Of a stretch of DNA of 64,000 nucleotides, positions 1-7,545 are shown in pieces. Numbering within the stretch: position 1 is the first letter of the stretch; each line of letters starts with the position of its first letter. The DNA comes from Massilia kyonggiensis. Lineage in GTDB: Bacteria > Pseudomonadota > Gammaproteobacteria > Burkholderiales > Burkholderiaceae_D. The notes below the pieces were generated by a model. That model did no database searches. It saw only the letters and a list, made by a program, of their open reading frames with translations, and was not told the DNA's origin. The stretch covers positions 186,001 to 250,000 of the forward strand of contig NZ_JANUGY010000010.1 in assembly GCF_024756235.1 (NCBI RefSeq), given 5' to 3'. Made by a program: the position numbers and the translations under genes.

Positions 1-199
1 GCAGGCCGGCCGCCGTCAGGCGCTTCAGGCGGTCCGCAAGGATGTTCGACGCGATGCCCTCCTCGCTCTGCGCCAGCAGGTCGCCATAGCTGCGCCGGTT
101 GCCGAACATGACGTCGCGGATGACGATCAGGCTCCACCGGTCCCCAAGCTGCTCGAGGGTCAGATTGATCGGGCACCCCGATCGTCCGGCCTGTGACAT
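1..199 (-). CDS. HxlR-family transcriptional regulator (3' end outside window)
   Basis: N-terminal 66 codons of a winged-helix regulator; the rest lies beyond the left edge. The visible protein has the family hallmarks: an early Cys-Pro (CPINLTLE), then LGDRWSLIVIRDVMFG, and further on EEGIASNILADRL. In YodB/HxlR-type regulators the N-terminal Cys is often the redox or electrophile sensor; that role here is inference. The start is chosen from a clear AAGGAG seven bases before the ATG. It is divergent from a glutathione transferase gene, with a 17-bp perfect palindrome between them, so autoregulation together with control of that neighbour is likely. Confidence 0.88.
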   Translation of the reverse strand, partial: MSQAGRSGCPINLTLEQLGDRWSLIVIRDVMFGNRRSYGDLLAQSEEGIASNILADRLKRLTAAGL

Positions 200-221
200 C
201 GCTGCTCCTTCATGATTGTGC

Positions 222-250
222 TTGCAATCGGTCTAGTATAGCGATATCTT
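222..250 (+). promoter_or_regulatory. Putative sigma70 promoter of the GST gene
   Basis: TTGCAA at 222-227 and TATCTT at 245-250 are 17 bases apart. The predicted start near 257 falls at the left edge of the palindrome at 257-273. On the other strand AGTATA at 235-240 reads TATACT, a good -10 for the HxlR gene, with the palindrome lying over its -35 region. Inferred from consensus match only. Confidence 0.45.
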
Positions 251-256
251 TGAACC

Positions 257-273
257 ACTTGCATTATGCAAGT
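257..273. promoter_or_regulatory. Perfect 17-bp palindrome, probable HxlR operator
   Basis: ACTTGCAT-T-ATGCAAGT is an exact inverted repeat with a single central base, midway between the divergent HxlR and GST genes. The ACTT...AAGT form resembles operators described for YodB/HxlR-family proteins. Binding is inferred. Confidence 0.6.
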
Positions 274-308
274 AGTTATTTCATCCACCCTTCGAAAGCG
301 ATCCCGCC

Positions 309-968
309 ATGCCCCTCGCGCTCTACGGTCATCCCTTCTCGTCGTACACACAAAAAGTGCTCATCGCGCTGTACGAAAACGCCACGCCTTTCGAGTTCCG
401 CTGCCTCGGGCCGGACACGCCCCAGCACGCGGCCGAGTGGCTGCAACGCTGGCCGCTGCGCAAATTTCCGCTGCTCGTCGACGGCGCGCGCAACGTCGTC
501 GAGACGAGCATCATCATCGAATACCTGCACCTGACGCATCCGGGGCCCGTGCGCCTGCTGCCGGACGATCCGCTCGCGGCGCTGGACGTGCGCTTCATGG
601 ACCGCTACTTCGACCTGCACGTGATGAACATGGTCCAGCACGCGGTCAACGGCGCGCTGACGGGCGATGCGGCCAAGCGTGCGGACGCCGTCACGACGGC
701 GACGGACAAACTCGAACTCGCCTACGCATGGCTCGAAGGCTACCTGGCCGGCCGCACGTGGGCCGCCGGCGACGGCTTCTCGCTCGCGGATTGCGCCGCT
801 GCGCCCGCGCTGTTCTACGCGGACTGGACGCATCCGATCGGGTCGCAGTACCCGACACTGCGCGCCTACCGCGCGCGCCTGCTGGCGCGGCCGTCGTTCG
901 CCCGCGCGGTGGACGAGGCGCGGCAGTACCGCCCGCTATTCCCGCTGGGCGCGCCCGACCGCGACTGA
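309..968 (+). CDS. Glutathione S-transferase family protein
   Basis: A 219-residue cytosolic GST. The N-terminal thioredoxin-like domain (about 1-80) begins LALYGHPFSSYTQKVLIAL, with Ser/Tyr residues in the usual glutathione-activating region and VETSIIIEYL before the linker. The all-helical C-terminal domain contains the DFSLADCAAAPAL-like capping motif as DGFSLADCAAAPAL at about 157-170. Length is typical. The gene is divergent from the HxlR regulator and probably controlled by it, which suggests detoxification of electrophiles; the substrate cannot be told. Its stop codon lies in a palindrome shared with the convergent gene. Confidence 0.9.
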   Translation: MPLALYGHPFSSYTQKVLIALYENATPFEFRCLGPDTPQHAAEWLQRWPLRKFPLLVDGARNVVETSIIIEYLHLTHPGPVRLLPDDPLAALDVRFMDRYFDLHVMNMVQHAVNGALTGDAAKRADAVTTATDKLELAYAWLEGYLAGRTWAAGDGFSLADCAAAPALFYADWTHPIGSQYPTLRAYRARLLARPSFARAVDEARQYRPLFPLGAPDRD

Positions 969-982
969 CGTCGGACGTCAGT
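964..982. repeat. Perfect 19-bp palindrome holding the stop codons of two convergent genes
   Basis: ACTGACGTC-G-GACGTCAGT is symmetrical about base 973. The left arm supplies the TGA of the GST gene (966-968) and the right arm supplies the TGA of the MBL gene on the other strand (978-980). The one-base centre makes it a tight hairpin or a possible protein site. No T tract follows on either side. Confidence 0.6.
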
Positions 983-1898
983 AATCCCAGAACACCGGCA
1001 CGTAGCGGAAGGCGTCGCCGTCGGCCATCACCCGCCCGATGGACGGGAACGGCAGGTGCGCCGCGACCAGCAGCCCGCCATCCATCATCAGCTCGCGGAA
1101 CAAACGGTCGCGCACGCGGGCCGCTTCTTCGGGATCGTGTTCGAAACCGTTCTGCCAGCCGGGATGCTCGAAGTTGACGGGGAAGACGGCATCGCCGGCG
1201 AACATCAGGCGCTTGCCGCCGGACGCCAGGTCGACCACGCAGTGACCGGGCGTATGGCCGCCAGTGCGGCGCGCCACGACGCCCGGCGCGACTTCGCGGC
1301 GCTCCTTGAAGACCTGCAGCCGGTCGCCGTATTCGGCCAGGAAGCGCGCGGCCGTCGAGCGCAGCACGGGCGGCACCGCTTCCGGCATGACCGTCAGCGA
1401 GAAATCGGGCGACGCCCAGAACTTCACTTCGGCCTCGGTCACGTGGATGCGCACGTCGGGACGCAGGCGCTCCTTCACGCCGGGCGCGAGCAGTCCGCCC
1501 ACGTGGTCCATGTGCATGTGGGTGATAACGATGTCCGTCACGGACGCCAGATCGATGCCGACTGCCTCCAGCCGCGCCGGAAACTGGCCTGCGCGCGGGA
1601 AGCCCGGAAACTGCGTGCCCACCCCGGCGTCGACGAGGATGGTCTGGTCGCCGCTGCGCACGACGAGCACGTTCAGCGGCCAGTCGAATTTATCCGGCGG
1701 CAGGAACATGTGATCCAGCCAGCCGGCCAGTTCGGCCGGATCGGCGTTCGTGGCCATCGTCACGGCGGGCAGCGGCAGCACGCCGTCGCTGACCACCATC
1801 ACGTCGATGTCGCCGACCTTCAGCGCGTAACGGGACGGCACCAGTTCTTCGGGCCCGTGGCTGGCGGGGCGCAATGGAGTATCTACGGTAAGCATCAT
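978..1898 (-). CDS. MBL-fold metallo-hydrolase
   Basis: A 306-residue metallo-beta-lactamase-fold hydrolase. The zinc-binding HxHxDH motif is present as THMHMDHVGG, with further ligand motifs GGHTPGHCVVDL and the later FAGDAVFP strand. The family includes lactonases, glyoxalase-like and aryl-sulfate hydrolases; the substrate is not evident. The reading frame is open further upstream, but the start at 1898 is preferred because AGGAGA lies just before ATGATG and the upstream part is not protein-like. It follows a LysR gene on the same strand and is possibly cotranscribed. Confidence 0.85.
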   Translation of the reverse strand: MMLTVDTPLRPASHGPEELVPSRYALKVGDIDVMVVSDGVLPLPAVTMATNADPAELAGWLDHMFLPPDKFDWPLNVLVVRSGDQTILVDAGVGTQFPGFPRAGQFPARLEAVGIDLASVTDIVITHMHMDHVGGLLAPGVKERLRPDVRIHVTEAEVKFWASPDFSLTVMPEAVPPVLRSTAARFLAEYGDRLQVFKERREVAPGVVARRTGGHTPGHCVVDLASGGKRLMFAGDAVFPVNFEHPGWQNGFEHDPEEAARVRDRLFRELMMDGGLLVAAHLPFPSIGRVMADGDAFRYVPVFWDY

Positions 1899-2004
1899 GG
1901 TCTCCTGGATGAGGCCCGGATCGGGCACGGAGCCATCGTAGAGAGGAATACCGCGGGCCAGAAGCCACGCGGACGAGCGCACCGTGTTGCCCGTTACGCA
2001 CCAG

Positions 2005-2907
2005 TCACGCGTGGCCCCGGCAGATCTCCGTGCAGAAATCGAGGAAGGCTTCGACGGCCGCCGGCGGCAGGCGCCGCGACGGCCGGATCGCATACAGGGG
2101 AAACCGCTCGTCCGGCCAGTCCGGGAACAGGTCGACGAGGGCGCCACCCGTGAGCAGCGATTCGAAGCCAAGCGCCAGCATCTGCGCGATGCCTGCGCCG
2201 GCCACGCAGGCGCGCACGAGAGAATCGCCGTCCGTCAGCGTCAGCCGGCCGCGTGTCGCGACGACGAGCACCTTTTTCCCACGATGGAACTCCCAGTCGA
2301 ACACGCGGCCGTCCTGCGGGTTGATGTACTGGAGGCACTCGTGCCCGGCCAGGTCCTGCGGCACCTTCGGCCGGCCATGGCGCTTCAGGTAGGCGGGTGA
2401 CGCGACCGTCAGCACGCGCGTGTTCAGCAGCAGCCGCGACGACATGCTCGATGCCGGCTGCGGCCCGAAGCGCACGGCGACGTCGATGCCTTCCGCCACC
2501 AGGTCGGCCGTATCCGGTACCGGCACCATCCTGATTTCCAGCTCCGGATGGCGCGCGAGGAATTCGGGCAGCCGGGGCGCCAGCACGTAGCGCACGAACA
2601 GCGGATTCAGGCTGACGCGCAGCACGCCGCGCACCTGTGAAGCCGCGCCCGCGACCGCGTCCGCCGCTTCCTCGATGCCCGACAGGTGCGGCGCCGCCAG
2701 TTCGTACAGGCGCGTGCCCTCGCCAGTCAGGCGCAGCGCGCGCGTCGTCCGTTCCAGCAGCCGCACGCCGATCTTCGCTTCCAGCCGCGCCACCGAGCGG
2801 CTCACGCCCGACGCAGACAATCCCAGCACCTCCGCCGCGCGCGTAAAACTGCCCGTCTCGACGACGGCCGCGAGCACGCTCATCTCCGCCAGCAATCTGC
2901 CATCCAT
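2005..2907 (-). CDS. LysR-family transcriptional regulator
   Basis: 300 residues, normal for the family. The N-terminal winged HTH (about 8-65) reads MSVLAAVVETGSFTRAAEVL and then SASGVSRSVARLE, followed by RLLERTTRALRLTGEG, and a periplasmic-binding-protein-like effector domain to the end (with the VRFGPQP signature of the CrgA/PecT-like group). It is divergent from the amidohydrolase/MFS pair with about 120 bases between, the usual arrangement for a LysR activator and its target. Alternatively it governs the MBL gene downstream. Confidence 0.92.
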   Translation of the reverse strand: MDGRLLAEMSVLAAVVETGSFTRAAEVLGLSASGVSRSVARLEAKIGVRLLERTTRALRLTGEGTRLYELAAPHLSGIEEAADAVAGAASQVRGVLRVSLNPLFVRYVLAPRLPEFLARHPELEIRMVPVPDTADLVAEGIDVAVRFGPQPASSMSSRLLLNTRVLTVASPAYLKRHGRPKVPQDLAGHECLQYINPQDGRVFDWEFHRGKKVLVVATRGRLTLTDGDSLVRACVAGAGIAQMLALGFESLLTGGALVDLFPDWPDERFPLYAIRPSRRLPPAAVEAFLDFCTEICRGHA

Positions 2908-3027
2908 GGCTCACCTTTGAATTTCGTCATAAATGATTTGCATGCCACCATCTTAATCAAAAATGGACGCTCCCCTATCGTGTCCCGACGCCGCGCACCC
3001 CGCGCGGCCCCAACCAAGGAGCCCGAC

Positions 3028-4335
3028 ATGACCCGCCCCATCCTCTTCAAGAACGGCACCATCGTGACGATGGACGCCGCCGTCCCCGACCTCGCGACCG
3101 GCGACGTGCTCGTCGACGGCGACCGCATCGCCGCCATCGCGCCGTCGCTGCCCGCCGGCGACGCCGAAATCATCGACGCCACCGGCTGCATCGTGCTGCC
3201 CGGCCTCGTCGACGCGCACCACCACGCGTGGCTCGGCGCCCTGCGCCGGCTGATGCCGGACGTGGACGACCTGTTCGCCTACATCGGCGTCGTCGCCGAG
3301 ACGCTGGGCAAGTACTACCGCCCGCGCGACATGTACCTCTCCACGCACCTGACGGCCATCGCCTCGCTCGACGCGGGCATCACGACGATCGTCGACGCCT
3401 GCCACAGTTCGCGCAGCCCGGACCATACGGACGCCGCCCTCGACGCGCTTGCCGCGAGCGGCATCCGCGCGCTGCACATGGTCGGCCCGGCCATGGACAA
3501 GGGCGCGTCCTCCGCCCACCTGCCGGGCGACCTGGAACGCCTCGCGCGCACGTGGAACGGAGATGACAGCCTCGTACGCGTGGGCCTGTTCGGCCAGTTC
3601 AACCTCGAATGGTGGCAGGCCGCGCGCCGCCTCGACATGCGCATCCTGACGGAATTCATCGGCGACCTCGCCACGCTCGGCCCCGAGTTTTCCGAGCCCG
3701 GCCTCCTCGGCCCGCACAACATCTTCAACCACTGCACGCGGCTGCCGGAAACGACGTGGCGCCGGCTCGCGGACGCCGGCGTCAACGTCACCGTCAACCC
3801 GCGCTCGGACGCGCTGTTCGGCTTCGACGACGACAGCTTCGCGTACCAGCGCGCCGTCGACCATGGCCTGGCGCCCGCGCTCGGCATCGACCTCGACACC
3901 GCGTTCGGCAGCGACATGTTCGGCGAGATGCACGCCCTGTTCCACCAGCAGCGCGCCGCCATGCGCAATCGCCGTTTCCGGGGCGAGCAGGACGTGCCGG
4001 CCCCGATCACGGTGCGTGCCGTGCTGGAAGCGGCGACGGTCAACGGCGCCCGCGCCGCCGGCCTGGAAGGCACTGTCGGCACACTGGCGCCGGGCAAGCA
4101 GGCCGACATGATCATGGTGCGCACGAACGGCGCCGCCGTGTTCCCGGTGACGCACGCCGTGGGCACCATCGTGCAGGCGGTCGAGCGGTCGGACGTGGAC
4201 ACGGTGATGGTCGCGGGCCGGCTGCGCAAGCGCAACGGCATCCTGCTCGGCGTCGACCTGGACCGCCTGGCCGCCGACGTCACGGCGTCGCGCGACTATC
4301 TGCTGGCCGCCGGAGGCATGCATGTCGGTATGTGA
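3028..4335 (+). CDS. Amidohydrolase-family protein (chlorohydrolase/cytosine-deaminase-like)
   Basis: 435 residues with the small beta-sandwich start FKNGTIVTMDAAVPDLATG and the metal HxH motif in GLVDAHHHAW, a later His in HNIFNHCTRL and an Asp in LGIDLDTAF. C-terminal GTVGTLAPGKQADMIMV is typical of ATZ/TRZ-like deaminases. The segment where a third zinc-binding His is expected reads MRILTEFIG with no His, so the metal site may differ. AAGGAG sits seven bases before the ATG. The gene overlaps the next MFS gene by 14 bases, suggesting hydrolase and transporter work on one compound; the substrate is unknown. Confidence 0.85.
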   Translation: MTRPILFKNGTIVTMDAAVPDLATGDVLVDGDRIAAIAPSLPAGDAEIIDATGCIVLPGLVDAHHHAWLGALRRLMPDVDDLFAYIGVVAETLGKYYRPRDMYLSTHLTAIASLDAGITTIVDACHSSRSPDHTDAALDALAASGIRALHMVGPAMDKGASSAHLPGDLERLARTWNGDDSLVRVGLFGQFNLEWWQAARRLDMRILTEFIGDLATLGPEFSEPGLLGPHNIFNHCTRLPETTWRRLADAGVNVTVNPRSDALFGFDDDSFAYQRAVDHGLAPALGIDLDTAFGSDMFGEMHALFHQQRAAMRNRRFRGEQDVPAPITVRAVLEAATVNGARAAGLEGTVGTLAPGKQADMIMVRTNGAAVFPVTHAVGTIVQAVERSDVDTVMVAGRLRKRNGILLGVDLDRLAADVTASRDYLLAAGGMHVGM

Positions 4336-5470
4336 CCGCAACCGTCCGGCGCCGGCCGTCATCGCCGCGCTGTTCTGCGGCTGCCTGGCCGTCGGCCTGC
4401 CGCTGCCCGTCGTGCCCCTGTTCATCCACGACAGTCTCGGCTTCGGCAGCGCCGTCGTCGGGCTGGCCATCGGGATCCAGTTCCTCGCGACGGTGCTCAC
4501 GCGCGGCTACGCGGGCCGTATCGCCGACGTGCACGGCGGCCGGCGCGCCGCGCTGCAGGGCGCGCTGTGGTGGGCGCTCGGCGGGCTGCTGTACCTGATC
4601 GCGACCTTGCCCGGCCTCTCCGCCGGCGCCAGCCTGGCCATCCTCGTCGCGGGCCGGCTGGCCGCGGGGTTCGGCGAAAGCCAGTTCGTCACCGGTTGCG
4701 TGGCGTGGTCGATCGCATCGGTCGGTCCGCAGCGCGCCGGCATGTCGATGTCGTGGACGGGGATCGCCATCTTCGCCGCGCTGGCCGTCGGCGCGCCGGC
4801 CGGCATGGCGCTCTTCACGCGCTTCGGCGCGGGCGCCACGATGCTCGCCTGCGTGCTGTCTCCGCTGCTGGGCGGCGCGATCGCACTCGCTGCGCGGCCG
4901 TATGCGCTGGCGGCCGGGCCGCGGCTGCCGTTCCACCGCGTGCTGGGCCAGATCTGGCGCGAAGGTGCGGGCCTGATGCTGTCCGGCGCCGGCATCGCGG
5001 GCCTGACGGCATTCGCCTCGCTGTACTTCGCGCTGCGCGGCTGGGGTCACGCTGGCCTCGTGATGACCGCGTTCGGCATCGGCTTCATCGCCGTGCGCCT
5101 CGTCCTCGGCCACCTGCCGGACCGCATGGGCGGCTACCGCGTGGCCCTGTGGTCGCTCGTCGTCGAAACCGCCGGCCAGGTCATGTTGTGGCAGGCGCCG
5201 GCCGAGGCGGTGGCATTGGCGGGCGCCTTCGTCACCGGCCTGGGCTGCGCGCTCGTGTTCCCGGCCCTCGGCGTGGAAGCCCTGAAGCGCGTGCCGCCGG
5301 CGAACCGCGGCAGCGCGATGGGCGCCTTCGTCGCCTTCCTCGACATCGCCTACGGCGTCGCCGGCCCGGCCGCCGGCATCGTGGCGGGCCGCTTCGGCTA
5401 CGGCGCCGTCTACCTGCTCGGCACCGCGTGCGCGCTGGCGGGCGCCGTCCTCGTGCGACGCCTGGCCTGA
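4322..5470 (+). CDS. MFS transporter (YfcJ/arabinose-efflux-like)
   Basis: 382 residues, about twelve predicted membrane helices and almost no soluble part. The MFS loop 2-3 signature is visible as RGYAGRIADVHGGRRA, and its second-half counterpart as LGHLPDRMGGYRVAL. It starts inside the end of the amidohydrolase gene (14-base overlap), so the two are translationally coupled. Likely an inner-membrane exporter or importer for the amidohydrolase substrate or product. The substrate cannot be inferred from sequence. Confidence 0.85.
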   Translation: MSVCDRNRPAPAVIAALFCGCLAVGLPLPVVPLFIHDSLGFGSAVVGLAIGIQFLATVLTRGYAGRIADVHGGRRAALQGALWWALGGLLYLIATLPGLSAGASLAILVAGRLAAGFGESQFVTGCVAWSIASVGPQRAGMSMSWTGIAIFAALAVGAPAGMALFTRFGAGATMLACVLSPLLGGAIALAARPYALAAGPRLPFHRVLGQIWREGAGLMLSGAGIAGLTAFASLYFALRGWGHAGLVMTAFGIGFIAVRLVLGHLPDRMGGYRVALWSLVVETAGQVMLWQAPAEAVALAGAFVTGLGCALVFPALGVEALKRVPPANRGSAMGAFVAFLDIAYGVAGPAAGIVAGRFGYGAVYLLGTACALAGAVLVRRLA

Positions 5471-5480
5471 AGGCGCCGGA

Positions 5481-7382
5481 TCAACGCGCGTACTTGCGCT
5501 GCACGTCGTCGTAGAACTGCTTCATCGTCCAGAACGCGAGCTTCTTCTTGCCGGCGTCCGTAACCAGGCCCTTGCGGTTCCAGAAGTCCTGGTAGTACGG
5601 GTGCTGGCGGCGCGGCGAGCGGAAGTCGACGAGGACCCACGGCGTCATCCCGCGCAGGCCCGGGATCGCGGACAGCATCTTGAACTGGTTGCGGTACAGC
5701 GTGTCCTGGTATTCCTCGCTCCAGCGCGTGTCGGCGTCGGCGTGGTAGCCGCCCAGCGCCTCGGCGCCGAATTCCGTGACGACCACCGGCTTGTTGTAGC
5801 GGACGTCGAAGCGGTAATTCAGCATCTCCGCGTTGCTCGCCCAGTACCAGCCGGCGTACTCGTTGAAGCTGGCGAGGTCGAGATAGTCCGCGAGCGGGTC
5901 CTCGACCGTGATGTCGCTGCCCTTGCGGTGGATTTCCAGCGCGGCCGCGACGAGGCGCGTGTCGTCCAGCGACCGCGCCGTCTTCGCCAGGTTGCTCATG
6001 AACGTGTTGCGAGGCCCGCCGATCGGCGTCTCGTTCCCCACCGACCAGACGACGACGCTGGCGCGGTTCTTGTCGCGCGTGACGAGGTCCGTCAGCTGCG
6101 CGTTCGCGTTGGCGTAGGTGTCGGGATTCGTCCACGAGATCGTCCAGTACACGGGCACTTCCGCCCACACCATCAGGCCCATCTCGTCGGCGAGGCGGAT
6201 CATCTCTTCGCTGTGCGGGTAGTGCGCGAGCCGCACGTAGTTGCAGTTCATCTCCTTGGCCCACTGCAGCAGCATGCGCATGTCGCCCGCGCCGCGCGGG
6301 CGGCCCGGGATCAGCGGATTCTCTTCATGCATCGAGATCCCGCGCAGGAACACGGACTTGCCGTTCAGGAGGATGTCCCGGCCGCGCGTCTCGATGGTGC
6401 GGAAGCCGATGCGGTCGACGACCTTGTCGCCGCCGCCCGAGAGCTCCACGGTGTACAGCTTGGGCTGTTCGGGCGACCAGTACGTCAGTTTGTTCACGGG
6501 GATGTTCAGCGCCGCGCGGCCGTTCGCATCGGTGCGCACGGTCGTCCTGATGCCCGCTTCGGGAATGTTCACCGTCACCTGCTGCGCCTTCGCCTCGCCC
6601 GCCATTTGAATGAAACCTTCGATGCGGCGGGCGTCGCCCTTCGCCAGTTGCACCTTGTAGTCGGCGATGTACGTGGCGGGCAGCTCGGCCAGCAGCACGT
6701 CGCGCGTGATGCCGCCGTAGTTCCACCAGTCCGTGTTCACGGTCGGGATCTCGTCCTGGTGGCGCGTGTTGTCGGCCTTGACGACGACGACGTTGCGGCC
6801 CTTGACCAGCTTGTCCGTCACGTCGAACTGGAACGGGGTGAAACCGCCCTTGTGCATGCCGAGTTTTTTACCGTTCAGGTAGACGTGCGCCTCGTAGTTG
6901 ACGGCGCCAAAGTACAGCGCGTAATGCTTGCCCGGTTTCGGGTCGGCCTGGAACGCCTGGCGCAGCCACACGGTGCCCTCGTACAGCTGCAGCTTCTCGG
7001 CCTGCGAGTTCCAGTCGCCCGGCACCGTCATCGTCGGCGCGTGGTCGAAGTCGTACTCGACCCACTCCGTCTTGTCCTTCGGCTTGCGGTCGTCGTAGAA
7101 GCCCCCCTTGCCGCTGTCCGACTGGTCGAACGGCATGTGACGGTAGTCGTAGTAACCGTTCTCGTACGGGTCGATGATGTAGCTCCAGCGGCCGTCCAGG
7201 CTCACGTGGCTGCGGGCGTAGATGTTCTGCGTAGGCGCCATCAGGCTGCTGGCGCGGGCCGCTTTCGATGGCTGGCCGGCCAACTGGACGTCAACAGGAT
7301 CGGCGGCATGCGCAACGCAGGCCGCCAGCGTCAATACAGAGAATTGCAGCACGGCCGTCAGCCGGGCGAACGGGTGTGTCAT
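5481..7382 (-). CDS. Glycoside hydrolase family 2 (beta-glucuronidase/galactosidase-like), secreted
   Basis: 633 residues. A signal peptide (about 1-26, ending ACVAHA) predicts export. Sugar-binding jelly-roll domain at about 60-230 (VPGDWNSQ, YEGTVWLRQAF), immunoglobulin-like domain at about 235-330, TIM-barrel catalytic domain after 340. The acid/base Glu is in VVWSVGNETP and the nucleophile Glu in VVVTEFGAEALGG, the standard GH2 pair. Domain order fits beta-glucuronidases more than long LacZ enzymes; exact specificity is unsettled. AGGAGACGCC precedes the ATG. A promoter overlapped by a LacI-type palindrome lies directly upstream, suggesting induction by a sugar. Confidence 0.9.
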   Translation of the reverse strand: MTHPFARLTAVLQFSVLTLAACVAHAADPVDVQLAGQPSKAARASSLMAPTQNIYARSHVSLDGRWSYIIDPYENGYYDYRHMPFDQSDSGKGGFYDDRKPKDKTEWVEYDFDHAPTMTVPGDWNSQAEKLQLYEGTVWLRQAFQADPKPGKHYALYFGAVNYEAHVYLNGKKLGMHKGGFTPFQFDVTDKLVKGRNVVVVKADNTRHQDEIPTVNTDWWNYGGITRDVLLAELPATYIADYKVQLAKGDARRIEGFIQMAGEAKAQQVTVNIPEAGIRTTVRTDANGRAALNIPVNKLTYWSPEQPKLYTVELSGGGDKVVDRIGFRTIETRGRDILLNGKSVFLRGISMHEENPLIPGRPRGAGDMRMLLQWAKEMNCNYVRLAHYPHSEEMIRLADEMGLMVWAEVPVYWTISWTNPDTYANANAQLTDLVTRDKNRASVVVWSVGNETPIGGPRNTFMSNLAKTARSLDDTRLVAAALEIHRKGSDITVEDPLADYLDLASFNEYAGWYWASNAEMLNYRFDVRYNKPVVVTEFGAEALGGYHADADTRWSEEYQDTLYRNQFKMLSAIPGLRGMTPWVLVDFRSPRRQHPYYQDFWNRKGLVTDAGKKKLAFWTMKQFYDDVQRKYAR

Positions 7383-7408
7383 GGCGTCTCCTGATTATTA
7401 TTCAGGGA

Positions 7409-7437
7409 ATGGTAGCGCTGTCATCGCTTAGCTGCAA
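7409..7437 (-). promoter_or_regulatory. GH2 promoter overlapped by a LacI-family-type operator
   Basis: On the minus strand TTGCAG (7437-7432) and TACCAT (7414-7409) are 17 bases apart. The 16-bp imperfect palindrome ATGGTAGCGCTGTCAT at 7409-7424 covers the -10. It matches the AGCGCT-centred operators typical of LacI-family sugar repressors (six of eight base pairs symmetric). No LacI gene is in the window, so the repressor would act in trans. Confidence 0.6.
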
Positions 7438-7545
7438 GATTTACAATCCGTGCGTTATACTCGCGGGATAAGGGGTGTTCGCGTCATGTCGGCGCGGCAG
7501 GTGATACGCGCTGGTCGGGCCGCCACGCGGCCTTGTTACGGCCCT

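Noticed and set aside
1899..2171. N-terminal extension of the MBL hydrolase
   Set aside because: The frame is open, but this part is Arg/Ser-rich, overlaps the LysR gene end, and a good ribosome site marks 1898.
2908..3027. LysR box between the divergent LysR and amidohydrolase genes
   Set aside because: A short palindrome TCATAAATGA is visible near 2929, but no T-N11-A site of convincing symmetry could be fixed.
7462..7545. Possible riboswitch in the leader of the Na+/H+ antiporter gene
   Set aside because: Small GC hairpins are present (GGCCGC-CAC-GCGGCC), but no known ion or other riboswitch consensus could be recognised.
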